Source of the DNA: a virus
IMG/VR virus record: IMGVR_UViG_3300046758_000334
Location: 1 to 32,872 of that record
DNA length: 32,872 nucleotides
Reading direction: 5' to 3' (one strand)
The notes below the pieces were generated by a model. That model searched no databases and had not been told where the DNA came from. It saw only the letters and a list, made by a program, of their open reading frames with translations. Positions 1 through 6,436 of the stretch are shown here, piece by piece (position 1 is the stretch's first letter; every line of letters starts with the position of its first letter). The position numbers and the translations under genes are program-made.

Positions 1-111
1 ATCTTTTATTAGTTGTTCAGCATCAGCAACAGCAACACCTAAAGGTCTATCGTGAGAACTATTTGGTGATTTATCAAAACTTAATAAAATGTGTTTGCAT
101 TTTAATTTCAT
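1..111 (-). CDS. Parvulin-like peptidyl-prolyl isomerase, N-terminal fragment (partial)
   Basis: An ATG at 111 opens a frame that runs off the window edge; 37 residues are visible. The start follows the ferredoxin stop with no gap (TAG then ATG), and GGAG lies just upstream inside the ferredoxin gene, so the two are probably translationally coupled. The N-terminus has a lysine-rich strand, then HILLSFDK, then a Ser/His/Arg stretch and an alanine-rich helix start. This order resembles the rotamase fold of PpiC/parvulin proteins, where an HILV-type motif is followed by a helix beginning 'A...A..L'. Parvulins isomerise prolyl bonds during protein folding. Only the first third of such a domain is present, so the call is tentative. 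Confidence 0.42.
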   Translation of the reverse strand, partial: MKLKCKHILLSFDKSPNSSHDRPLGVAVADAEQLIKD

Positions 112-453
112 CTAATCTCCTGCTCCAGGTTTTTCAGAAAAGTATTTCATCTTGTCTTTTACGTCTGCCCATTCTTCTGCATCAGCTGGTACTTGTGATT
201 CTTCTTTTGTTGTAATATTAGGCCAAGTGTTTGACCATTTATGATTAAGCTCGTAAAATTTATTATCAGTATCTTGAAAGTCTGTAATAATAGCATCTAC
301 TGGACATTCGGGTTCACATACTCCGCAGTCAATACATTCGTCTGGATTAATTACAAGCATGTTTTCGCCTTCATAAAAACAGTCTACAGGACATACTTCT
401 ACACAATCCATATGTTTACATTTAATACAGTTATCGTTGACTAGATAGGTCAT
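112..453 (-). CDS. fdxA: Seven-iron ferredoxin FdxA ([3Fe-4S][4Fe-4S])
   Basis: A 113-residue protein that aligns from memory along its whole length with bacterial FdxA/Azotobacter ferredoxin I. The cysteines are C9, C12, C17, C21, C25, C40, C43, C46 and C50. In the FdxA family the C9/C17/C50 equivalents bind a 3Fe-4S cluster and C21/C40/C43/C46 a 4Fe-4S cluster, so all seven ligands are present. The family tail is also there: a WPNIT motif near residue 77, then an acidic 'DAEEW' helix. It should be a soluble low-potential electron carrier; the partner enzyme is not visible. The ATG overlaps the stop of the upstream nucleotidyltransferase gene (ATGA), and the parvulin-like gene follows directly. 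A bacterial-type FdxA is unlike the plant-type PetF ferredoxin known from cyanophages. Confidence 0.93.
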   Translation of the reverse strand: MTYLVNDNCIKCKHMDCVEVCPVDCFYEGENMLVINPDECIDCGVCEPECPVDAIITDFQDTDNKFYELNHKWSNTWPNITTKEESQVPADAEEWADVKDKMKYFSEKPGAGD

Positions 454-863
454 AGCTCTCCTTTATCTCGCATTTCTGCACGTATGTTTGTTGCACTAAT
501 ATTATGTATCTCTTTTCCTAAGTCATGTTCTGTAAAAGTGTAGCCTACACCTCGTCCGTAACTAATATCTACAATGTTGGGTACTTGCATAATAATATAG
601 TCTACATGATGCTCGTAACCTTCTTGCTTTAATGCCCATTGTATATCACCACTAATAGTATGAAATTCAAACGGATTATCGTCTTGAGTTGCAGTACGTC
701 CTGCGCCAGCGTCTTTACCTATAATGCCGCCAACGTCACGAACCATAATACATACTTGACCTGTTTCGGATATTGCACGTTTGAACAGTTCTGTATGTCC
801 AGGATGCCAAGGTTGCCAACGTCCAAGCATTTGTGTTGTAGGTTTTTGTAAATCAAACGACAT
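450..863 (-). CDS. Cytidylyltransferase-like nucleotidyltransferase
   Basis: A 137-residue protein with the nucleotidyltransferase superfamily signatures. An HxGH motif (WHPGHTELF, near residues 19-27) follows a GRWQPWHPG strand and turn, and ISATNIR near residue 124 matches the second family motif (ISxTxxR). Members such as NMN adenylyltransferase, phosphopantetheine adenylyltransferase and glycerol-phosphate cytidylyltransferase transfer AMP or CMP to a phosphorylated acceptor. The acceptor here cannot be told from sequence. The gene overlaps the upstream kinase gene by 11 nt and the downstream ferredoxin by 4 nt, so kinase and transferase are probably made together and may act in sequence. 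The family assignment is secure; the substrate is unknown. Confidence 0.8.
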   Translation of the reverse strand: MSFDLQKPTTQMLGRWQPWHPGHTELFKRAISETGQVCIMVRDVGGIIGKDAGAGRTATQDDNPFEFHTISGDIQWALKQEGYEHHVDYIIMQVPNIVDISYGRGVGYTFTEHDLGKEIHNISATNIRAEMRDKGEL

Positions 864-1296
864 TGTTTCTCTCCATATAATTTTTTACTACTTCTGAAAG
901 TTGTGCGTGTGTATCAGTAAACCATTCTTTTACATGGTAGTCAAAGTGTGTAGGTGCTTTAAACATTTTATTAGTATCTTCAAATCTTCCTTCTTTGATA
1001 GTATCCATCCAAACAGTATAGTTTGGCGCAAACTGTGTACGTGCTTCTTCTGTGGGGCACACAAAGTCAGCAACTGCAATTTTGCCGGCCATGACTACTC
1101 CATCAGCTAAATGACGCATACGCTGTGACTGTTGCATACGACCTTCCAGACTAAAGTTCCATTTAGTCATGTCTGGTCCTTCGTACTGTGTACGTACTGC
1201 ATCAGCGTTAATGTGTACTGCTCCAATTAAGTCTGCAAAGGGTTTTGCAAGTGTAGTTTTCCCACTACCAGGTAGTCCAAATATTAAAATCTTCAT
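853..1296 (-). CDS. P-loop kinase resembling adenylylsulfate (APS) kinase
   Basis: A 147-residue P-loop kinase. Walker A is GLPGSGKTT at residues 7-15. INADAVR (near 29-35) corresponds to the 'DGDNVR' substrate loop of APS kinase CysC. CPTEEARTQF (near 80-89) resembles the region where CysC has an 'SPF..R' lid. It is shorter than CysC (about 200 residues), and the APS-specific residues cannot be confirmed by eye, so another small-molecule kinase or a polynucleotide-kinase-like role is possible. The start codon directly abuts the clamp-loader stop (TAA then ATG), with only weak Shine-Dalgarno potential, suggesting coupling. It overlaps the following nucleotidyltransferase by 11 nt, a phosphorylate-then-nucleotidylate arrangement. 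Confidence 0.72.
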   Translation of the reverse strand: MKILIFGLPGSGKTTLAKPFADLIGAVHINADAVRTQYEGPDMTKWNFSLEGRMQQSQRMRHLADGVVMAGKIAVADFVCPTEEARTQFAPNYTVWMDTIKEGRFEDTNKMFKAPTHFDYHVKEWFTDTHAQLSEVVKNYMERNNVV

Positions 1297-2211
1297 TTAC
1301 AATCTCGCTAATCTAATTAAGGTTGCGGCTAAATTAATCTCCGGATCGGAAACTAATGTATGATCTACAAGTCCTTGCTTAATAATTAGGATTGCACTTT
1401 CTTGCTTTTCTTCATCACCAAACAGATCAATGTTGTCATACAACCATTTGTATATATCTTCAATCTCTTCTGGCCTTGCTTGCGAACAGACTAGTTTACG
1501 TGCTTGTCCTATCTTACCCGCTTTAAACAATTCAACCATTTCAATCTTATAGTCAGCATCACCTGTGTCTGCTTTAGCTGGCGGAACTAATGCTCCGTCA
1601 ACACAATTCATTTGCACCATGTTAATACATTTACGCAAATCAGGATACGTTGCTTTTACATAAGTGTCTAAGATATCCAAGTCTGGAGTAACACCTTCTG
1701 TAAGAACAATTTCTGCAACTCGTGCAGTAAATTCTGTTTGGTCAATACGTTCAATATGAAAGCCTTGACACCTGCTATGTAGTGCAGGAATAATTCTGTT
1801 AGGATAGTTACAAGTTAAAATAAATCTTGCTGTTGTATGATACTCCTCCATAACACCACGTAGTGCCGCCTGTGCGTTTGGACTTAAATAATCAGCCTCA
1901 TCAAGTAGTACAACCTTAAACTCACCAAATGGAATCATTTGTACAAAGTTTACAATCTTATCACGCACATCTTCTACACTGTTTGTTCTACTAGCATTAA
2001 TCTCTAGTATATCAAGATCGCCTACTTCTAATTGATTAAGAAGAATCTTTGCAAGTGTTGTCTTACCAATGCCTGCATTGCCACTAAACAGCAAATGCGG
2101 AATAGTACCATCTTTGATCCATTGATTAACTTGTTGCTTTTGTGCATCATCTCTAAATACATATCCATCAACTGTGCTTGGACGGTATTTCTCTACCCAT
2201 AATTCTTTCAT
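1297..2211 (-). CDS. 44: Sliding-clamp loader ATPase, T4 gp44-like
   Basis: A 304-residue AAA+ ATPase of the RFC/gp44 type. The N-terminal 'WVEKYRP' signature of clamp-loader small subunits is present. Walker A is GNAGIGKTT (44-52), the Walker B DEAD box is at 104-107, a sensor-1-like 'ILTCNYPNRI' is near 131-140, and the SRC arginine-finger motif is at 146-148. In T4, gp44 (four copies) with gp62 loads the gp45 sliding clamp at primer ends. Neither gp62 nor gp45 is in this window. The length is close to T4 gp44 (319). The ATG overlaps the TGA of a 55-residue membrane-protein gene upstream (ATGA). High confidence. Confidence 0.95.
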   Translation of the reverse strand: MKELWVEKYRPSTVDGYVFRDDAQKQQVNQWIKDGTIPHLLFSGNAGIGKTTLAKILLNQLEVGDLDILEINASRTNSVEDVRDKIVNFVQMIPFGEFKVVLLDEADYLSPNAQAALRGVMEEYHTTARFILTCNYPNRIIPALHSRCQGFHIERIDQTEFTARVAEIVLTEGVTPDLDILDTYVKATYPDLRKCINMVQMNCVDGALVPPAKADTGDADYKIEMVELFKAGKIGQARKLVCSQARPEEIEDIYKWLYDNIDLFGDEEKQESAILIIKQGLVDHTLVSDPEINLAATLIRLARL

Positions 2212-2375
2212 TTGTTACCTACCATTATTAATATTGCTATAAAGAAAAATGCAAACACAAGTACTGGTGCCGCATTTGAAATTTGTTTAGTGCTTGTTGG
2301 CTCAGGCTTCACATAATGCCCGCCCATATAATCTCTATCCCAAGCATCTCGTCTTGTATCTATTTTCTTTTTCAT
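2208..2375 (-). CDS. Small single-pass membrane protein, 55 aa
   Basis: A 55-residue ORF fits exactly between two confident genes. Its ATG overlaps the exonuclease stop (ATGA at 2372-2375), and its TGA overlaps the clamp-loader start (ATGA at 2208-2211). The first ~33 residues are polar and basic, starting MKKKIDTRRD and including a Tyr/Gly/His patch. Residues ~35-52 form one hydrophobic helix (APVLVFAFFFIAILIMV), and the protein ends GNK. The shape suggests a C-terminally anchored membrane protein with its N-terminus in the cytoplasm. I do not recognise a family. The two precise stop/start overlaps are the main evidence that it is translated. Confidence 0.72.
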   Translation of the reverse strand: MKKKIDTRRDAWDRDYMGGHYVKPEPTSTKQISNAAPVLVFAFFFIAILIMVGNK

Positions 2376-2911
2376 TTTGTTATTCCGAAATGTTTATATG
2401 TTTGCTGTAAGCATTTTGCTTGATAGTAACAATCTGCTAGTGCATTGTGTAATTGCTCTTGTATTGCTTTACGTGGATCACTAGGCATCATTGCAAACGC
2501 AGTTCTACTATCTCTAATTTGCCAAAAGTTCCACGGACAAGGCTTGCCAACGTTCTTGTATAAGTTTTGTAATATTGCATAATCAAATAAAGGTCCTTGA
2601 CACCATAGATAATCAACTCCAACACACCATTTGTTAAGTTGTTTTGTTAAGCTATCCATATTTACTCGCTCATGATCTCCAAAGGCTTCGTCTTGGATTT
2701 CTTGCTTTTGTTTACTCCACCATGCTAATGTATTGTCGTCAATACTCCGACCATATTTTTCTGATTGTTCTTCTACGTCACAACGTAGATACAAACCATG
2801 ATTGGGTTCAGCATCACTGAACGGATCAAATTTTACCGCACCTAGAGTAATAATAACACTATCTGGCTCAACGCCAAGTGTCTCCAAGTCAATCATTCCG
2901 TGTGTTGCCAT
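2372..2911 (-). CDS. dexA: DexA-like 3'-5' exonuclease (RNase H fold)
   Basis: A 179-residue DEDD-type exonuclease. Motif I is MIDLETLG, with D8 and E10 as metal ligands. A second acidic motif lies in LWCQGPLFDYAIL, and motif III is HNALADCYYQ, the DEDDh form (H...D). This matches the T4 DexA / Rv2179c-like branch of small 3'-5' exonucleases rather than the proofreading domain of a polymerase. It probably degrades single-stranded DNA or RNA ends. The ATG follows AGGAAAGG and overlaps the TAA of the preceding 54-residue gene (TAATG). The stop overlaps the next small gene. The gene symbol is by family resemblance only. Confidence 0.82.
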   Translation of the reverse strand: MATHGMIDLETLGVEPDSVIITLGAVKFDPFSDAEPNHGLYLRCDVEEQSEKYGRSIDDNTLAWWSKQKQEIQDEAFGDHERVNMDSLTKQLNKWCVGVDYLWCQGPLFDYAILQNLYKNVGKPCPWNFWQIRDSRTAFAMMPSDPRKAIQEQLHNALADCYYQAKCLQQTYKHFGITK

Positions 2912-3075
2912 TAACCTTTCCTATTTTCTTGACCTATTGCACTTATGATAAGCAGTATATAAAGTATAGGCCATCCCCATCCTGTAATCATACCGGTTAA
3001 ATGCAACGTCATTAATGCTACACCAGCTAGGCCTGTTGTGCCTATGCTACTTGTTTGTGGTTTTGGAAATTTCAT
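2911..3075 (-). CDS. Small membrane protein, 54 aa, first gene after a consensus promoter
   Basis: A 54-residue ORF beginning MKFPKPQTSS with one hydrophobic segment at about residues 13-31 and a second at about 33-48 (WGWPILYILLIISAI), ending in a polar QENRKG tail. GGAG lies 6-7 nt before the ATG. The stop TAA shares a base with the exonuclease ATG (TAATG). It is the first gene downstream of the sigma-70-like promoter at 3105-3133, so it heads the run through the exonuclease, clamp loader and ferredoxin. Function unknown; a short hairpin-type membrane protein. Confidence 0.7.
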   Translation of the reverse strand: MKFPKPQTSSIGTTGLAGVALMTLHLTGMITGWGWPILYILLIISAIGQENRKG

Positions 3076-3104
3076 ATGCTACTCCGTATAATCTCATTTT
3101 ATAC

Positions 3105-3133
3105 ATTATAGCGTATTAAGGTAGGAATGTCAA
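3105..3133 (-). promoter_or_regulatory. Sigma-70-type promoter, perfect consensus
   Basis: On the minus strand, TTGACA (3133-3128) and TATAAT (3110-3105) are separated by exactly 17 bp. The -35 box lies over the last codons and stop of the HAD phosphatase gene. The start point should fall near 3098, about 20 nt before the ATG at 3075. It would drive the 54-aa membrane protein, exonuclease, clamp loader, kinase, nucleotidyltransferase and ferredoxin genes. A perfect host-type consensus suggests early or constitutive expression. Confidence 0.85.
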
Positions 3134-3702
3134 CCAGTTTTGGTAACAATATTGTATATATCTTCCCAGGAATTAGCTCTTATTACACCTTCATGCTCAA
3201 AATCTTTGTTGTATTCATGTGTAATTAAGATAGGCTTATGTCCTGCTTTAAGTCCTGCAATACAGTTTTCAGGCTTATCTTCAATCCACCAATGTCCTGG
3301 CTTCCATTTTTTTAAGTGTTCGTCCTTATCAGAACCTGTCGCAATACAAGTACAGTCTGTAATTACTTCATCACCAAATACTTGTTCTAGATTATATCTA
3401 CGTATGTCGCCAGCACACTTATCTTCGCTTTGACTAGTAAGACATTCAAAGATGTAACCTCGTCTTCCTAATCTCTCAACATATTCAACAGCACCAGGCA
3501 TGGGATCTAAATATCCCATCCAAGCACTTTCGTTAAATTGACATACTAACTTATCTGCTAGGTCTTGTTCTAGTCCGTAGCGTGTTGATTGTTTGTATAC
3601 GTTTGGAGTTTTTACAGTGTAGCCTTTAGAAGCCATCCACTTACTAAAGGATGCCTCCCATACTAGAAGTACACCGTCTACGTCAGTTAATATTGGTAAC
3701 AA
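3130..3702 (-). CDS. HAD-superfamily phosphatase (5'-nucleotidase-like)
   Basis: A 190-residue HAD hydrolase. Motif I is TDVDGVLL, with D7 as nucleophile and D9 as acid/base. Motif II is the serine/threonine of CLTSQS (near 88-93), a lysine-containing stretch follows, and motif IV is WWIEDKPENC (near 138-147). The pattern suggests a small phosphatase for a nucleotide or sugar phosphate; the substrate is not deducible. The start appears to be TTG at 3702, one base after the MazG-like stop, with AAGGCGA upstream; no in-frame ATG gives motif I a proper lead. The 3' end carries the -35 box of the next promoter. Confidence 0.8.
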   Translation of the reverse strand: MLPILTDVDGVLLVWEASFSKWMASKGYTVKTPNVYKQSTRYGLEQDLADKLVCQFNESAWMGYLDPMPGAVEYVERLGRRGYIFECLTSQSEDKCAGDIRRYNLEQVFGDEVITDCTCIATGSDKDEHLKKWKPGHWWIEDKPENCIAGLKAGHKPILITHEYNKDFEHEGVIRANSWEDIYNIVTKTG

Positions 3703-3703
3703 A

Positions 3704-4123
3704 TTAGATGTCGCCTTCTTGTCTATTTTCTGAATAGTAAGGATCGAATGATCCGCCCGGATAACGCTTTTCTAATTTTTTAACATTTTCAGCAATAACA
3801 TCATTTGGGTCAACACCTAATGCAGTACAACTATTCATCCAGTACCACATAATATCACCAAGCTCACGCATTGCATGATATTGTGTATCTTCGTCCATGG
3901 GCTTGCCTTGGAATACACACTTCTTAATAATTTCCATAAACTCACCACCTTCTGCACTAATACCAATAGCCCCAGTCATTAGCAATGACATGTTTACGCC
4001 CATCTTACTTTCAGTTGTTTCAATATCAACTATACGATTATACATCTGCATACTTGATAGTGATTCACCACTAGTAACTTCTCGCACGAAATCTTTATAC
4101 TTGTTTAAGTCTACATTCTTCAA
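3704..4123 (-). CDS. mazG: MazG-like nucleotide pyrophosphohydrolase
   Basis: A 139-residue all-helical protein with the MazG/dUTPase-like metal motif: an EGGEFMEIIKK helix, then RELGDIMWYW about 25 residues later (ExxE...ExxD). A KLEKRYPGGSF ending, typical of phage MazG proteins, follows. Such enzymes hydrolyse NTPs or dNTPs to NMP plus PPi, and phage MazG has been linked to nucleotide pools or ppGpp signalling. The likely start is TTG at 4123 with GAGAAAG upstream; the first in-frame ATG (residue 24) would remove an N-terminal helix. It lies 14 nt after the GroES-like gene. Confidence 0.85.
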   Translation of the reverse strand: MKNVDLNKYKDFVREVTSGESLSSMQMYNRIVDIETTESKMGVNMSLLMTGAIGISAEGGEFMEIIKKCVFQGKPMDEDTQYHAMRELGDIMWYWMNSCTALGVDPNDVIAENVKKLEKRYPGGSFDPYYSENRQEGDI

Positions 4124-4137
4124 TTTATTTACTTTCT

Positions 4138-4596
4138 CTATTGATTCATTTGCCCGTGGGCGTTTGTAAAGTCTTCCGGTCTTGCTTTGTCTCCGCTTAG
4201 ATCCATTTCTTCACCAATGCGTAAATCATTTGATGGTGCTTCTTCACTCCATCCAATAATACTTTCAGTTTCAACCATCCTAATAGTAACAGGTTCTCCT
4301 GCTAAATGAAGTTCAAGTCCTCTAGTCCAACGTCCATGTTCAATTAAAATCCAATGTCCTTCTTCGTATGGATCTTTGTTCTCTGGACCTTTAGCATATA
4401 CTTGTCCCCAACGTGGATAAATGCCTCTAGTTTCACCGTCGTCACTTCTAATAATAATTCCACCTTTAGTAGTTTGTTCACCAAAGTGCATATTATGTAC
4501 TAGTACTCTATTTCTGATTGGACGAATACTTTCTGCCTCAATCTTTCCTTGAATACCTTTTCGGCCTTGGGCCATTGCTTGATAATCAATTGACAT
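4138..4596 (-). CDS. GroES-like co-chaperonin (T4 gp31 counterpart)
   Basis: A 152-residue protein with a GroES-like barrel. 'IRPIRNRVLV' near residues 24-33 corresponds to the GroES opening strand. A polar loop ending in GGIII (near 45-49) matches the GroEL-binding mobile loop, whose key hydrophobic tripeptide follows GG. A later strand pair (WGQVYAKGP, HWILIEHG) matches the barrel core. In T4, gp31 replaces host GroES so that the capsid protein folds in GroEL. This protein is longer than GroES (97) and has extra N- and C-terminal tails rich in charged residues. Its ATG shares a base with the preceding stop (TAATG at 4594-4598). Confidence 0.75.
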   Translation of the reverse strand: MSIDYQAMAQGRKGIQGKIEAESIRPIRNRVLVHNMHFGEQTTKGGIIIRSDDGETRGIYPRWGQVYAKGPENKDPYEEGHWILIEHGRWTRGLELHLAGEPVTIRMVETESIIGWSEEAPSNDLRIGEEMDLSGDKARPEDFTNAHGQMNQ

Positions 4597-4991
4597 TAGT
4601 CACCTCTTTTTACAAAGTTGCCGTCTGCGTCTTCTACCCATTCATCAGCTTCTTCTTTTGCTTCAGCTTTTGTTTGGCCTACTTTTGCTTTAGTAGAACG
4701 TGCCTTAGGTGCTTCAACTTCTGTTGCTTCAACTACTGGCTCTTCTACTACTGGTGCTTTTTCAGATGCTTCAAACTGTGTAGGCTCAACATTATCTTCA
4801 TAAAAATCACGTAAAACGTCTTCACGCTTTTTAATAATCTTTCCGCCAGCGCCTAGTTCGTCGCCTCTAGCATTAACACGAACGTTACCAACTGCTGGTG
4901 TTAGTTCGTTTCTTTGTCTTAACAAATCCATATCAACAGGTTTACCCTGCATTGATCTGTATTGTTTTCGACCTGTTTGTTTTACTGCCAT
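4596..4991 (-). CDS. Conserved hypothetical protein, acidic C-terminal tail
   Basis: A 131-residue protein of unknown function. The first ~65 residues look like a conserved core: basic N-terminus (VKQTGRKQYRSMQGKP), a helix DMDLLRQRNEL, then a glycine-containing NVRVNARGDELG segment. The rest is low-complexity and rich in Glu, Val, Ala and Lys. I recall similar proteins in marine T4-like phages but cannot name a role. A strong AGGAGAAGAAG lies before the ATG. It is coupled to the GroES-like gene by a one-base overlap. Confidence 0.7.
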   Translation of the reverse strand: MAVKQTGRKQYRSMQGKPVDMDLLRQRNELTPAVGNVRVNARGDELGAGGKIIKKREDVLRDFYEDNVEPTQFEASEKAPVVEEPVVEATEVEAPKARSTKAKVGQTKAEAKEEADEWVEDADGNFVKRGD

Positions 4992-5016
4992 CTTCTTCTC
5001 CTGGTTATATACTTAC

Positions 5017-5547
5017 TTATCTCAAGAACTCTCTCCAATCCAGGTCAAACTGGATTGAATCTATTTTATGTACACCAATTAAATATAACACATAACTTGC
5101 TACACTTGATCCTCTACCTACACCCCATACAATATTGTTTTCACGCATAAAGTCTACTAAGTAGATCATGTAACGTAATAAGTTGTGCATATCACGTTGC
5201 TTGTATTGTTCCATTTCTTCCCAAATACGATCTTGTACATGTTGTGGACAAGGTGTTTCTGCCTTACCTAATACATATTCATAAACATTAATGTCTTTAT
5301 ACTCATCAGGCATAAACCATTCACCTTGACATACTCCATCAAAGGTCTTTTGATCTACATCTAAGGGAATATATTTTTGTAGTTTATTAAGGCCTTGTTC
5401 TTCCATAGCCTCATTAAATTGTTCTACATCATCAGATGCATCACAGAGAACTACATGACACTTATCAGCGTTTCCACTATAAATCATGTCGACAAGGTCT
5501 TTGTTATTAAATCTCGGAATACCGAGTGAGTCTGTTTTCATAAGCAT
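5017..5547 (-). CDS. Truncated DnaE/PolC-like protein (DNA polymerase III alpha fragment)
   Basis: A 176-residue protein whose C-terminal ~60 residues match bacterial Pol III alpha just before the active site. A helix 'LLRYMIYLVDFMRENNIVW' (near 123-141) leads into GVGRGSSVASYVLYLIGV (142-159) and 'IDSIQFDLDWREFL', equivalent to DnaE's GPGRGSGAGSLVAYAL and 'DPLEFDLLFERFLN'. In DnaE the catalytic aspartates (PDxDxD) follow within about ten residues; here the protein stops first. No downstream frame continues the palm: the next gene is unrelated. It therefore cannot be a polymerase itself. The start is uncertain (ATG at 5547 or 5541); neither has a clear Shine-Dalgarno, and the upstream promoter would begin transcription close to them. 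Confidence 0.75.
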   Translation of the reverse strand: MLMKTDSLGIPRFNNKDLVDMIYSGNADKCHVVLCDASDDVEQFNEAMEEQGLNKLQKYIPLDVDQKTFDGVCQGEWFMPDEYKDINVYEYVLGKAETPCPQHVQDRIWEEMEQYKQRDMHNLLRYMIYLVDFMRENNIVWGVGRGSSVASYVLYLIGVHKIDSIQFDLDWREFLR

Positions 5548-5553
5548 ACATGT

Positions 5554-5582
5554 ATTTTAACTGATATTAATCAGTTTGTCAA
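5554..5582 (-). promoter_or_regulatory. Sigma-70-type promoter
   Basis: TTGACA (5582-5577) and TAAAAT (5559-5554) lie 17 bp apart on the minus strand, inside the 3' end of the 79-aa gene. The predicted start point is near 5547, on top of the candidate ATGs of the DnaE-like gene, so its message would be leaderless or nearly so. The -10 has one mismatch from consensus. It would drive the DnaE-like, 131-aa, GroES-like, MazG and HAD genes. Confidence 0.6.
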
Positions 5583-5796
5583 GATCTAAATCGCCATTTT
5601 GTTGATTTTCTTTGTCTTGAATTCGGATTTTGGCTTCTTTTACAAGAGCTTCTTGCTTGTAGTATTCAATAAACGTTGTAATTTGTTGTTGAACCTGAGG
5701 ATTATTGGTTGCAAAATATTTTGAAGTTAGTTCTGTAATCTTATCGTATAGTTGCGATACGGTCATATCTGATGTATCTTCTGCAAACGGATGCAT
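5557..5796 (-). CDS. Small helical hypothetical protein, 79 aa
   Basis: A 79-residue, mostly helical, charged protein beginning MHPFAEDTSD, with a Gln/Tyr-rich central helix and an acidic 'NGDLDLDKL' end. No family recognised. It starts one base after the stop of the structural gene at 5798 and ends 9 nt before the DnaE-like start. It lies at the end of the virion block, so it may belong to that transcript. The downstream promoter is embedded in its last codons. Real-gene support comes from tight packing. Confidence 0.65.
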   Translation of the reverse strand: MHPFAEDTSDMTVSQLYDKITELTSKYFATNNPQVQQQITTFIEYYKQEALVKEAKIRIQDKENQQNGDLDLDKLINIS

Positions 5797-5797
5797 C

Positions 5798-6403
5798 TTA
5801 CTGATAGATACCTAAGTATTCAGCCCATACAGTTGCACCACTATCATAACTTACAAAGTCAAATGCATAATACTTAGATGCTTCACCAACATCTGGAGCA
5901 CCAATTACTGCTGTAAGATCACTAGTTGGCCAGTTACTACTTGTTTTAATAGTTCCACCGCCTGCATTACTTGCAAGTGTAATAGTTCTATTAGTAGCAC
6001 TACCTGCCGCAAGATCGCTTTTAATGTGTAAACGTACTCTACCTGTTCTTGCTAGTGTACTTGACCAGTTAGATAAAGTAAGCGTAATATCTGCACCTAC
6101 TGTAAACTCTTGATAAGCACCGTTGTCAAGGTTAACATTTTGACTAGTATTAATTGTTGCGCCTGCAATATATCCTGTTTCAGTAGTATTTTGAAAGTTT
6201 GCATTATTAATTGTATTTCCTAAGAAATTATTATCTGCATTCTTTACTGCACCGTTAGTTTGTATTGATTCAATTTCTGTTTTTGCCGCTACAAAGTTTG
6301 CCTTAATTGTTGTGAAATTATCACGAAATCCCTGCGAGTCATTATCTTGTCCCGCTATAGGAAAATCACTGTTAATTCCTGTATCACTAATATTACTTGC
6401 CAT
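5798..6403 (-). CDS. Virion structural / fibre-like protein, 201 aa
   Basis: A 201-residue Asn/Thr/Gly-rich protein with beta-rich composition typical of phage fibres. Near residues 11-37 it carries a version of the module seen at the start of three neighbouring fibre proteins (FPIAGQDNDSQGFRDNF, then 'IKANF'). The C-terminal half alternates short strands (ITLTLSNW, RVRLHIKSDL). This suggests a fibre or baseplate-decoration subunit. It is preceded by AGAGGATAA and by a T4-late-like box at 6425-6432. Confidence 0.72.
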   Translation of the reverse strand: MASNISDTGINSDFPIAGQDNDSQGFRDNFTTIKANFVAAKTEIESIQTNGAVKNADNNFLGNTINNANFQNTTETGYIAGATINTSQNVNLDNGAYQEFTVGADITLTLSNWSSTLARTGRVRLHIKSDLAAGSATNRTITLASNAGGGTIKTSSNWPTSDLTAVIGAPDVGEASKYYAFDFVSYDSGATVWAEYLGIYQ

Positions 6404-6424
6404 AGTTTATCCTCTCGTTGCTAT

Positions 6425-6432
6425 TATTTATC
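6425..6432 (-). promoter_or_regulatory. Late-type promoter box (GATAAATA)
   Basis: On the minus strand GATAAATA lies 21 nt before the ATG at 6403, in the 33-nt gap after the 985-aa gene. T4 late promoters use TATAAATA at -10, recognised by the gp55 sigma factor, with no -35 element. The position before a virion gene fits. One mismatch to the T4 consensus. Confidence 0.5.
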
Positions 6433-6436
6433 AGCA

